Assembly (NCBI GenBank): GCA_026989995.1
Contig: JALSIO010000740.1
Span: 1-10,721 of the forward strand
Source of the DNA: Myxococcales bacterium
GTDB lineage: Bacteria; Myxococcota_A; UBA9160; JALSIO01
DNA: 10,721 nt
Reading direction: 5' to 3'
Program-made: the position numbers and the translations under genes
Notes under the pieces: model-generated
What the model saw: the letters and a program-made list of their open reading frames with translations, nothing else
Databases searched by the model: none
What the model was told of the DNA's origin: nothing
In this document: piece by piece, positions 1-6,311 of the stretch
How the letters are laid out: each line of letters starts with the position of its first letter
How positions within the stretch are numbered: position 1 is the first letter of the stretch

Positions 1-582
1 GCGGTATCGGCCCTCGAGCTCCGCGAGCTCGTCCCGGAAGATGATCGATTCGCGGTTGCGGTTGGCGTAGAGCAGTCGCACGTCGCGGGGGCTCGAGGCG
101 AGCGCCGTCTTCAGGATGGAGATCACCGGGGTGATGCCGCTGCCCCCGGCGAAGAGTACGAGCGGTGTGGAGCGCTCCCGCAGGCAGAAGAGACCCGCCG
201 GGCGCATCACCTCGAGCTCGTCTCCGACGGCGGGCACGTCGTTCATCCAGTTCGAGACGCGCCCCCCCTCCACCCGCTTGACGGTCACCTTGTGCTCGGC
301 ATCGGTCACCGGCGAGCTCGAAAGCGAGTAGCAGCGGACCAGGGTGCCGCCCGGCCAGGGCACGCGGAAGGTGAGGAACTGCCCGGCCCGGTAGGCGAAG
401 GTCTCCCGGAGCGGCTCCGGGATCTCGAGGACCAGCGAGCGGGCGTCCGGCGTCTCCTGCACGATGCGCGCGATGCGCAGGCGGTGGGTGGGGCCGGAGG
501 GCTCGACACCGCCGACCCGCAGGCCCGGTGCCGCGGAACCGGGGCTGCGCTCCGTCGCTGACGAGGTGTTCGACGTTCCCAC
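1..582 (-). CDS. Ferredoxin reductase-type flavoprotein (KshB/PaaE-like), N-terminal part, runs off the left edge
   Basis: The 194 visible residues hold the FAD-binding and the start of the NAD(P)H-binding domain of a ferredoxin-NADP reductase-type flavoprotein. Seen: a flavin-binding RCYSLSS at residues 83-89, a KRVEGG segment near 102-107, and the nucleotide-binding GGSGITP at 146-152, followed by a strand ending LLYANRNRESIIF. The arrangement resembles the reductases of Rieske oxygenases, such as KshB (3-ketosteroid 9-alpha-hydroxylase) and PaaE. These pass electrons from NAD(P)H through FAD and a C-terminal plant-type [2Fe-2S] domain to an oxygenase. That C-terminal domain lies outside the window, so it cannot be confirmed. 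I chose GTG at 582 because an AGGGGAG lies 5 nt upstream; GTG at 588 is in frame but has no spacing from this site. About 33 low-complexity residues precede the conserved domain. The gene is divergent from the parvulin-like gene. Family is confident; the substrate and partner oxygenase are not known. Confidence 0.88.
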   Translation of the reverse strand, partial: MGTSNTSSATERSPGSAAPGLRVGGVEPSGPTHRLRIARIVQETPDARSLVLEIPEPLRETFAYRAGQFLTFRVPWPGGTLVRCYSLSSSPVTDAEHKVTVKRVEGGRVSNWMNDVPAVGDELEVMRPAGLFCLRERSTPLVLFAGGSGITPVISILKTALASSPRDVRLLYANRNRESIIFRDELAELEGRYR

Positions 583-636
583 CTGCACTCCCCTGCACTG
601 CCCGGGGTCGCGGACGCGGAAGGGGCGGCAGGCTAG

Positions 637-652
637 CGTTCCGGGGCTTCGC
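637..652. repeat. 16-nt direct repeat, copy 1 (divergent spacer 583-730)
   Basis: CGTTCCGGGGCTTCGC occurs here and again, identical and in the same orientation, at 6195-6210. Both copies lie in spacers between divergently transcribed genes, which are the only two such spacers in the window. A shared operator is possible, but with two copies and GC-rich background this is only an inference. Apart from this repeat, the 148-nt spacer shows a possible -10-like TATGGT (694-699) with no convincing -35. Confidence 0.45.
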
Positions 653-716
653 CGTCAGGGGGCGACCTCGGCTGCGGCGAGCCGGCCGGGCGTTATGGTG
701 CAGCGGTCCGGATGCC

Positions 717-723
717 AGGGAGG
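717..723 (+). promoter_or_regulatory. Ribosome binding site for the parvulin-like gene
   Basis: AGGGAGG lies 7 nt before the ATG at 731. It decides the start of the parvulin-like gene, whose reading frame stays open well upstream (to about 464) over the spacer and the 5' part of the divergent reductase gene. Confidence 0.75.
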
Positions 724-730
724 CGGCGCC

Positions 731-1624
731 ATGGGAGATCCCGAAGCCGGGCGGAATCGGCGGGCCGAGCGGGTGCTGCTCGCGGGCATCGTCGCGGGCC
801 TCGCGCTCGCCGCGGCCGGACTCGCGGGAAGCGGCCCGGGGCCGGGCGAGGAGATTCCGGCGGGCGCCGTGGCCCTCGTCAATGGGCGGGCGATCCTCGA
901 AGACGACTACCGCCGGCTGCTCGCGGGGCTCGCCGCGGACCGGCGAACGCCCCTCGAGCCGGAGGACCGCCGACACGTGCTCGACCGGCTCGTGGAGGAG
1001 GAGCTCCTCGTACAGCGGGGGCTCGAGCTCGGCCTCGTGCGCAGCGATCGCCGGGTGCGGGGCGAGCTCGTCTCCTCCGTGATCGCCGCCGTGGTCAGCG
1101 AGGCCGAGAGCCGGGAGCCGGGAGAGGACGAGCTCCGCCGCTTCTACGGGGAGAATCGCGACTACTTCACCCGGCCCGGGCGCGCACGAGTGCGGGAGAT
1201 CCTGGTGCGCCGGGGCGGGGAGGGTCCGGAGGCGGTCCGGGCCCGGGCGCAGGAGGCCGTGCGCCGTCTGAGCGCCGGCGAGCCCTTCGACGCGGTGGCC
1301 GCGGCGCTCGGCGACCGCTCCCCGGTGCCGGTGCCCGATGCCCTTCTTCCGCCGGCGAAGCTGCGGGAGTACCTGGGCCCCACCGCGACCCTCCGCGTCC
1401 TCGGGCTCGAGGTCGGAGGCGTGACCGAGCCGGTTTCGACCGGGTCGGGGTATCGCGTGGTGCAGCTCGTCGAGCGGGAGCCTCCCTTCGTGCCCCCCTT
1501 CGAGGAGATCGAGGATCTCGTCCGGTCGGAGTGGCGGCGGCGCGCCGGCGACGGCGCGCTTCGCAGCTATCTCGAGGAGCTGCGGCGGCGGGCCGACGTC
1601 CGCGTGCGGGACTCCCTGCCGTGA
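731..1624 (+). CDS. Membrane-anchored parvulin-like (PpiC/SurA-type) protein, catalytic histidines missing
   Basis: A 297-residue protein. A short Arg-rich cytoplasmic end is followed by one hydrophobic segment (about 15-33), either a signal anchor or an uncleaved signal. The rest should then face the periplasm. Residues 48-130 resemble the SurA/PpiC N-terminal chaperone helices (VNGRAILEDDYRRLL, then a VLDRLVEEELLVQRG helix). Residues 150-248 match the parvulin fold outline, from RVREILV to GYRVVQLVERE. In active parvulins the first strand normally carries a His (xxHILV) and the last a G-Y/F-H motif; here the residues are Glu156 and Arg242. The protein may therefore be a chaperone or scaffold rather than an active prolyl isomerase. 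The ATG at 731 has an AGGGAGG 7 nt upstream. Its TGA overlaps the GTG of the next gene by 4 nt, so the two are probably translated together and may act on the same membrane complex. Family membership is good; isomerase activity is doubtful. Confidence 0.85.
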   Translation: MGDPEAGRNRRAERVLLAGIVAGLALAAAGLAGSGPGPGEEIPAGAVALVNGRAILEDDYRRLLAGLAADRRTPLEPEDRRHVLDRLVEEELLVQRGLELGLVRSDRRVRGELVSSVIAAVVSEAESREPGEDELRRFYGENRDYFTRPGRARVREILVRRGGEGPEAVRARAQEAVRRLSAGEPFDAVAAALGDRSPVPVPDALLPPAKLREYLGPTATLRVLGLEVGGVTEPVSTGSGYRVVQLVEREPPFVPPFEEIEDLVRSEWRRRAGDGALRSYLEELRRRADVRVRDSLP

Positions 1625-2865
1625 CGGGCCGCCGGCCGGGCACGGTGCGCCGGCTCGGGTTCCTCCTTCTCCTGGCGGGCACGGCGCTCGTTCCGCTGGC
1701 ACTCCTCGTGGGGCCGACGGCCAGCGCCCACGGGCGAAGCCAGTCCTACTCCTCGGTGCAGCTCGGGGCGGCGGGCGCCCACGTCGTGGTCCGGATCCCG
1801 CGGGTGGCCCTCCTGAACTTTCCCGCCCCGCCGGACAGCCACTTCCGGGAGGACGGGCCGCTCGCGCAGCACCTCGTCGGGAACCTCCGGCTGCTTTCCA
1901 CGCGCGGGCCCTGCGAGCCCGGGCCGCCCCGCCGGCGGGCGGCACCCGAGGACTACGTGGTCTTCGAGTGGGAGGTGCGGTGCCCGGGCGCTCCCCCCGT
2001 GGCCCTCGAAAGCCACCTCTTCGAGACCTGGGCGCCCTCGCACCTCCACTTCGCCCGCGTGGAGACCGCGTCCGGAGCCGTCGAGCGGGTACTCGCGGCC
2101 GGAGACCGCCGCTTCGAGTTCGGCGGCAGCGACGAGAGCGCGGCGGGGGCCGGGACGACGGTTCCCGGCTACGTGCTGCTCGGCGTCGAGCACATCCTTT
2201 CGGGCTGGGACCACCTCGCCTTCGTCCTGGCCCTGCTGCTGCTCGCGCGCACCGTGGGCGAGGTCGCGCGGCTCGTGACCGGATTCACCGTGGGCCACAG
2301 CCTCACCCTCGCGGCCGCGGTGGTCGGGGCGCTGCGGCCGGAGCCCGCGGCCGTCGAGGCCCTGATCGGCTTCTCCGTCTTCCTGGTGGCTGCCGAGAAC
2401 GGCTGGGTGCTGGCCGGCCGGCGGCTTCCGCTTCCGCCCTGGGTGGCCGGTGCCCTGCTCCTCGCCGCCGCCCTCGGCCCCGTGCTCGGGGGTGCCGTTC
2501 CCCTGGCCTGCCTGCTGGGCCTGGCACTCTTCTCGGTGTGCCACCTCCGGCTGGTGGGTTCCGGGGCGCACCCGGTGGGGCTGCACCTGCTCGTGGCCCT
2601 CGCCTTCGGGCTCGTTCACGGCTTCGGCTTCGCCGGAATCCTGGGGGAGCTCGAGCTGCCGCACAGCCGGCTGCTTCCGGCCCTGTTCGGCTTCAACCTC
2701 GGTGTGGAGGTGGGGCAGCTCGCCGTGGTGCTCGCCCTGTGGCCGCTCCTGGTGGCGTTGCGCCGGCTCGGGCGAGGGCAGCTCTTTGCGCCGGTCGCCG
2801 AGATCGCCTCCGCCGGGATCGGTGCCCTCGGCCTGTACTGGTTCGTCGTCCGGAGCTACGGCTGA
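1621..2865 (+). CDS. HupE/UreJ-family membrane protein with exported N-terminal domain (HupE_UreJ_2 type)
   Basis: A 414-residue protein with a signal peptide (about 1-36, ending PTASA before HGRS), an exported domain (37 to about 180) and a C-terminal membrane domain of about six to seven helices (about 182-410). The membrane part carries H191-x5-D197-H198, the HX5DH signature of HupE/UreJ proteins. It also has GHSLTL (His226), Glu259 in a helix, VHGFGFAG (His333) and FNLGVEVGQ (358-366). HupE and UreJ proper are nickel permeases of hydrogenase and urease clusters. This longer form with a periplasmic domain has no settled function, and no hydrogenase or urease gene is visible here. The exported domain has two cysteines (98, 121) that could pair and several histidines (37, 54, 74, 84, 132, 141, 143). 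GTG at 1621 overlaps the previous stop as GTGA, and no other start fits the signal peptide. The 3' end overlaps the convergent hydrolase gene by 10 nt. Metal transport is an inference from family. Confidence 0.87.
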   Translation: MTGRRPGTVRRLGFLLLLAGTALVPLALLVGPTASAHGRSQSYSSVQLGAAGAHVVVRIPRVALLNFPAPPDSHFREDGPLAQHLVGNLRLLSTRGPCEPGPPRRRAAPEDYVVFEWEVRCPGAPPVALESHLFETWAPSHLHFARVETASGAVERVLAAGDRRFEFGGSDESAAGAGTTVPGYVLLGVEHILSGWDHLAFVLALLLLARTVGEVARLVTGFTVGHSLTLAAAVVGALRPEPAAVEALIGFSVFLVAAENGWVLAGRRLPLPPWVAGALLLAAALGPVLGGAVPLACLLGLALFSVCHLRLVGSGAHPVGLHLLVALAFGLVHGFGFAGILGELELPHSRLLPALFGFNLGVEVGQLAVVLALWPLLVALRRLGRGQLFAPVAEIASAGIGALGLYWFVVRSYG

Positions 2866-3833
2866 GTCCCGCCCTGCGGGCGCCCGCGGTCGAGCCGCTC
2901 GAGGAAGTGCAGGACCGCCTCTCCGAAGAGGTCGTTCCGATCTCCGGCGACCATGTGTCCCGCCCCGGAGATGTCCGTGTACTCGGCGTGGGGCGCCAGC
3001 GCCAGGAAGTGCCGGGCGCCCGCCTCCGAGAGCAGGTTGGAGAGGCGCCCGCGGACCAGCAGGGTGGGGAGCTCGAGGGAGGCCGCCGCCCGATCGAGGC
3101 GCGCCGGGTCGAGGATGCGCCGGGTGCCAGGCGCCGGGGAAGCCGGGGGCTGCGGCGAGCCGCCGCGGACCCCGCCCAGGAAGCGAGGATCCCAGTGCCA
3201 GTGGTAGCGCCCGTCCGGGCCCAGTCGGAGGTTGCGCGCGAGCCCCGAGAGGTCGCGGGGGCGCGGCCGGCGCGGCAGGTAGGCGGCGACGGCATCCGCC
3301 GCCTCCTCGAGGCTGGCGAAGCCGTCGGGGTGCGCGGTCATGAATCGGGTGATCTCCGCGACGCCGTCGGCCTCGATCCGCGGGCCGACATCGACGAGCA
3401 CGAGGGCCCGCGCCGGGAGCCGGGGCGCTTCGGTGACCGCCACCAGGCTGGTGAGCCCGCCGAGGGAGGCGCCGACCAGGGCGGGCGGGGCGCCGAGCCG
3501 GCCGACGACCCGCCGCAGGTCGTCGGCGAAGGCGTCGATGGAGTAGTCGCCGTCCTCGGGCCAGCCGCTCTCGCCGTGTCCTCGCAGATCGAGGGCCACC
3601 GCGCGGTAGCCGGCGGCACCGAGTCGCTCCCCGGTGGTGCCCCAGGCGTGGCGTGTCTGCCCGCCGCCGTGGAGCAGGACGCAGGGGGGGCCATTGCGTG
3701 GACCCCAGGCGTCCGCCGCCAGGGGCAGCCCCCCGGCCCCCTCGAAGACCAGGCGCTCGGGAGCCTCGCCCGTCCGGTCGGGCGCGGTGTTCGAGGCCGC
3801 CGAGCCCCCGCAGCCCGCGTCGCGTCGCGTCAC
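2856..3833 (-). CDS. Alpha/beta hydrolase
   Basis: A 325-residue alpha/beta-hydrolase-fold protein. Seen: oxyanion-hole segment LLHGGGQTRHAW (53-64), LDLRGHGESG (81-90), nucleophile elbow GASLGG with Ser123, a cap region of about 160-250, and SGAGHMVAGDRND (289-301) with catalytic His293. The strand-7 position where many relatives have Asp (RGRxSD) holds Asn266; Asp148 after strand 6 (LVLVDVGP) could be the acid instead. The substrate is unknown; esters, lactones or epoxides are all possible. It is the last gene of the operon with the WS/DGAT acyltransferase and enoyl-CoA hydratase, which favours a lipid-derived substrate. GTG at 3833 begins 11 nt after the acyltransferase stop and has no good Shine-Dalgarno, so it may depend on coupled translation. 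Three tandem copies of ACGCG follow the start codon directly. No cleavable signal peptide is evident, so it is probably cytoplasmic. The stop lies inside the end of the convergent hupE-like gene. Confidence 0.88.
   Translation of the reverse strand: MTRRDAGCGGSAASNTAPDRTGEAPERLVFEGAGGLPLAADAWGPRNGPPCVLLHGGGQTRHAWGTTGERLGAAGYRAVALDLRGHGESGWPEDGDYSIDAFADDLRRVVGRLGAPPALVGASLGGLTSLVAVTEAPRLPARALVLVDVGPRIEADGVAEITRFMTAHPDGFASLEEAADAVAAYLPRRPRPRDLSGLARNLRLGPDGRYHWHWDPRFLGGVRGGSPQPPASPAPGTRRILDPARLDRAAASLELPTLLVRGRLSNLLSEAGARHFLALAPHAEYTDISGAGHMVAGDRNDLFGEAVLHFLERLDRGRPQGGTQP
3816..3830 (-). repeat. Three tandem ACGCG pentanucleotides right after the hydrolase start codon
   Basis: On the minus strand, GTG (3833-3831) is followed by ACGCG three times, encoding TRRDA. 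A gain or loss of one unit would shift the reading frame. Only three copies are present, which is short for a working slippage switch. Confidence 0.6.
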
Positions 3834-3844
3834 GGGCCGGGAGG

Positions 3845-5299
3845 CTACCCCGCCTCGCCCGGATCCGCCGGCGCGGGAACGTCGGCCTTGACCCCGGCGG
3901 CCTCGCACAGCTCGTCGAAGGCGGCGTCGATCGCGAGGGTGAAGTCGTGCAGGTCGGGGGCGAGGTCCCAGTCCGCCATCAACCCCCAGTGGATCTGGCC
4001 GGCGTAGCTGATCAGCGCCACTCCGAGGGCGTGATTCTCGAGGAGGTTCAGCATCGGGTAGGCGGCCCGCACCCGGGATTCGAGGAGGTAGAGCGGGACC
4101 TGCGGGCCCGGCACGTTGGTGACCACCAGGTTGGCGGTGCGCCGCCGGTACGCGGCGCGCGCCGCCAGGGAGACGAGGTTCAGCACCGTCCACTCGCTCA
4201 TGGCGGCGAGGATCTCGGCGCCGAGGGCCTGCCGCGAGTGCTTGAGCGCCTCGGTGACCCGTCGGATCTCGGCCAGGCGCCTGCGCGGATCCCGCAGTGC
4301 CACCGGCAGCGGAACGGCCCAGAGGGCGATGTGGTTCCCGGGCCGACCGCGCTGCTCCGGCGGACGGATGCTCACCGGGACCATCGCGCGGAGCTCCATC
4401 TCCTCGAGCGCGCGGACGGAGAGACCGCGTCCGCGCAGGAAGCGGCCGAGGGCGCCGGCCACCGTGGCGAGCACCACGTCGTTCACGGTTCCCCCGAGTT
4501 CGCGCTTGACGGCGCGCGCGCGTTCCAGGGGGGTCCGCGTCCAGTCGAAGCGGCGGTGGGGGCCGAGGGGTCGGTTCAGCGGCGTGCGGGAGGCCGAGGT
4601 CGCGGCGGCGGACAAGGTCTCGGCAAGCGCGATGGCGCCCTCGCGCAGGGTGGAGAGCGTCTCGCGGGGTCGGAGCAGGGCCCCGAGCGCCGAGCGCGCC
4701 GCCGCGGCCGGCGTCGTGGCCAGGCGCAGCAGCTCCGCCGCGGCGAGCTCGATCCCGGCCGGGGGCGGGTCCGGCTCCCAGGCCGGAGCGGGCTCGATCT
4801 CCGTCACCGGCTCCGGGGTGAGCAGCACGGTCATGAGATCGATGCCCGCGATGCCGTCGATCATGCAGTGGTGGGTCTTGGTGACGATCGCGAATCGATC
4901 TCCCTCCACGCCCTCCACGATCCACATCTCCCACAGCGGCTTCCCGCGGTCGAGCTTCTGGGACATGATGCGCCCGGCGAGGCGCTTGAGCTGCCGCTCG
5001 CTTCCCGGCGGTGGAAGGGCCGTGTGGCGCACGTGGTAGCGGAGGTTGAAGCGGTGATCGTCCACCCAGACGGGCTCGCCGCTCATCGGAACCGTGGCCA
5101 GCCGCTGTCGGTAGCGGGGGATGCGGTGCAGTCGGCTCGCGAGGTACTCGCGGATGCGGTCCGCGTCGAGGTGACCGCCGCGGGTCGTGAGCGGCGCCGC
5201 ATCGAGGAGCAGGGTGGCGCCGATGTGCTGGTGGTAGTTCTCCGTCTCGAGGTCGAGGAAGGTCCGGTCGATGGGGGAGAGGCGTTCGAATCCGGCCAT
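3845..5299 (-). CDS. WS/DGAT-family O-acyltransferase (wax ester synthase / diacylglycerol acyltransferase)
   Basis: A 484-residue bifunctional-type acyltransferase. Family members esterify acyl-CoA to long-chain alcohols or diacylglycerol, making wax esters or triacylglycerol at the inner face of the membrane. Seen: N-terminal LSPIDRTFLDLET and NYHQHIGATLLLD, PLWEMWIVEG at 121-130, and the catalytic HHCMIDG at 143-149 (HHxxxDG, His144 the likely general base). The C-terminal half has NDVVLATVAGAL, GNHIALWAVPLPV, and NLVVTNVPGPQVPLYLLESRV. The length is normal for the family. ATG at 5299 is preceded by GGGAGG at 5-nt spacing. It is the middle gene of the minus-strand operon, starting 53 nt after the enoyl-CoA hydratase stop. 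All motifs are intact, so activity is expected; which acceptor alcohol is used cannot be read from sequence. The plus-strand open frame opposite it is a codon-bias shadow. Confidence 0.94.
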   Translation of the reverse strand: MAGFERLSPIDRTFLDLETENYHQHIGATLLLDAAPLTTRGGHLDADRIREYLASRLHRIPRYRQRLATVPMSGEPVWVDDHRFNLRYHVRHTALPPPGSERQLKRLAGRIMSQKLDRGKPLWEMWIVEGVEGDRFAIVTKTHHCMIDGIAGIDLMTVLLTPEPVTEIEPAPAWEPDPPPAGIELAAAELLRLATTPAAAARSALGALLRPRETLSTLREGAIALAETLSAAATSASRTPLNRPLGPHRRFDWTRTPLERARAVKRELGGTVNDVVLATVAGALGRFLRGRGLSVRALEEMELRAMVPVSIRPPEQRGRPGNHIALWAVPLPVALRDPRRRLAEIRRVTEALKHSRQALGAEILAAMSEWTVLNLVSLAARAAYRRRTANLVVTNVPGPQVPLYLLESRVRAAYPMLNLLENHALGVALISYAGQIHWGLMADWDLAPDLHDFTLAIDAAFDELCEAAGVKADVPAPADPGEAG

Positions 5300-5352
5300 G
5301 GCGACCTCCCTGCGGAAGTCTACCGGCCGGGGCGCCGCCCGGCCGCCACGCC

Positions 5353-6126
5353 CTACCGGCCCTTCCAGCGGGGTCGGCGCTTCTCCGCGAAGGCCCGGGG
5401 GCCCTCGACGAAGTCCTCGCTGCGGACCATCTCGGCGATGGCCTCGTAGCGGGCCTCGGCGGCCTCCCGCAGGGAGGCGTGGTCGAGACCCTGCATCACC
5501 ACCTGCTTGCTGGCCCGCACCGAGAGGGGGGCGGCCTCGAGGATCCAGCGAGCCCAGCGGTCGGCGGCCTCGAGGAGCTCGGCGGGGGGGACGACCTCGT
5601 TCACCAGGCCGAGCCGCCAGGCCTCCCGGGCATCGATCGGGCGCCCGGTGAGGATCAGTCCCATGGCCTGCTTGAGGGGGATCTGCCGGGGCAGCCGGTG
5701 AAGCCCCCCGGCCAGCGCCGCGAGGCCGACCCGCACCTCGGGGAGCCCGAAGGTCGCGGTCTCGCTGGCGACGATGAGGTCGCAGGCCAGCGCGATCTCG
5801 AAGCCGCCGCCGAGCGCCGTTCCGTTGACGGCGGCGATCACGGGCTTGGTCAGGTCGAAGCGGTGGGTGAGGCCGGCGAAGCCGGTCTCGGGGACCTCGA
5901 CGCGTCCGCCGGCGGCCTGGTACTTGAGGTCGTTGCCCGCGCAGAAGGACTGCTCGCCGGCTCCCGTCAGGATGGCGACCCAGAGCTCCGGGTCCGCCGC
6001 GAATTCGTCGAAGACCCCGGCGAGCTCGAAGTTCGCGGGCGGATGCAGGGCATTTCGGACCTCCGGGCGGTCGATGGTGATCCGGAGGATCCGCCCATCG
6101 CGTTCGACCCGGCAGAACTCGGGCAT
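5353..6126 (-). CDS. Enoyl-CoA hydratase/isomerase family protein (crotonase fold)
   Basis: A 257-residue crotonase-fold enzyme of normal length. Seen: substrate-strand DRPEVRNAL (19-27), oxyanion-hole segment SFCAGNDLK (60-68), [20 protein letters not shown] (101-120) and [22 protein letters not shown] (126-147). Glu110 and Glu130 sit at the positions of the two catalytic glutamates of mitochondrial enoyl-CoA hydratase, so hydration of 2-enoyl-CoA is likely. The exact acyl chain is not determined; CaiD-like or other crotonase reactions stay possible. ATG at 6126 was chosen over upstream in-frame starts because AAGGGGGAG lies 6 nt before it and the conserved domain begins at once. First gene of the operon with the WS/DGAT acyltransferase and the alpha/beta hydrolase, it probably helps set the acyl-CoA pool. 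Its promoter should lie in the 185-nt spacer shared with ilvD. Confidence 0.93.
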   Translation of the reverse strand: MPEFCRVERDGRILRITIDRPEVRNALHPPANFELAGVFDEFAADPELWVAILTGAGEQSFCAGNDLKYQAAGGRVEVPETGFAGLTHRFDLTKPVIAAVNGTALGGGFEIALACDLIVASETATFGLPEVRVGLAALAGGLHRLPRQIPLKQAMGLILTGRPIDAREAWRLGLVNEVVPPAELLEAADRWARWILEAAPLSVRASKQVVMQGLDHASLREAAEARYEAIAEMVRSEDFVEGPRAFAEKRRPRWKGR

Positions 6127-6194
6127 GGCGCTCTCCCCCTTCCGCCGCCGGCCGTCCGGCGGGCGGATCCCGCGGGCCGGGCTCCGGCATGGCC

Positions 6195-6210
6195 CGTTCC
6201 GGGGCTTCGC
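6195..6210. repeat. 16-nt direct repeat, copy 2 (ilvD / enoyl-CoA hydratase spacer)
   Basis: Identical to CGTTCCGGGGCTTCGC at 637-652. Its last base is the first base of the 14-bp inverted repeat at 6210-6241, so the two elements abut here; the inverted repeat is not found at copy 1. Confidence 0.45.
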
Positions 6211-6241
6211 GTCCTCGGCCGCGGGCACGCGGCCGAGGACG
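6210..6241. repeat. Perfect inverted repeat, 14-bp arms, 4-nt loop, in a divergent spacer
   Basis: Left arm CGTCCTCGGCCGCG (6210-6223), loop GGCA, right arm CGCGGCCGAGGACG (6228-6241); every base pairs. It lies about 84 nt upstream of the enoyl-CoA hydratase start and 70 nt upstream of the ilvD start, between divergent genes. Neither side has a T-run, so it is not a standard intrinsic terminator. It may be an operator for a dimeric regulator, a dispersed repeat unit, or a transcript hairpin in the hydratase leader. The structure is certain; the role is open. Confidence 0.85.
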
Positions 6242-6279
6242 GCGCGGCCCGCATTCTCCCACGCCTCCGGTCCGCCCGC

Positions 6280-6285
6280 TACACT
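6280..6285 (+). promoter_or_regulatory. Possible -10 element for ilvD
   Basis: TACACT lies 26 nt before the ilvD GTG, in a GC-rich spacer where AT-containing hexamers are rare. No clear -35 stands at 16-18 nt upstream, so this is a weak candidate. If correct, the leader is only about 20 nt and the inverted repeat lies upstream of transcription, leaving no room for attenuation. Confidence 0.25.
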
Positions 6286-6301
6286 GGGGCTCCACTCCGC
6301 C

Positions 6302-6309
6302 GGGAGGAG
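6302..6309 (+). promoter_or_regulatory. Ribosome binding site for ilvD
   Basis: GGGAGGAG, with GGAGG centred 4 nt before GTG 6312. It fixes the ilvD start; the frame is open further upstream, but without a comparable site, and family proteins begin at about this residue. Confidence 0.8.
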
Positions 6310-6311
6310 CC

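Noticed and set aside
669..684. Short hairpin CGGCT/AGCCG in the 583-730 spacer
   Set aside because: A 5-bp stem with a 6-nt loop is expected by chance in such GC-rich DNA.
1621..2865. Naming the HupE-like gene hupE or ureJ
   Set aside because: Those names belong to shorter nickel permeases in hydrogenase or urease clusters; this protein has an extra exported domain and no such neighbours.
3653..5449. A 598-codon plus-strand frame opposite the WS/DGAT gene
   Set aside because: Composition is Arg/Gly/Pro-rich with no family motif; it is the usual shadow of GC-rich codon bias opposite a fully motif-complete gene.
6210..6241. Intrinsic terminator or ilvD attenuator
   Set aside because: No T-run follows on either strand, the position lies between divergent starts, and there is no leader peptide rich in Leu, Val or Ile before ilvD.
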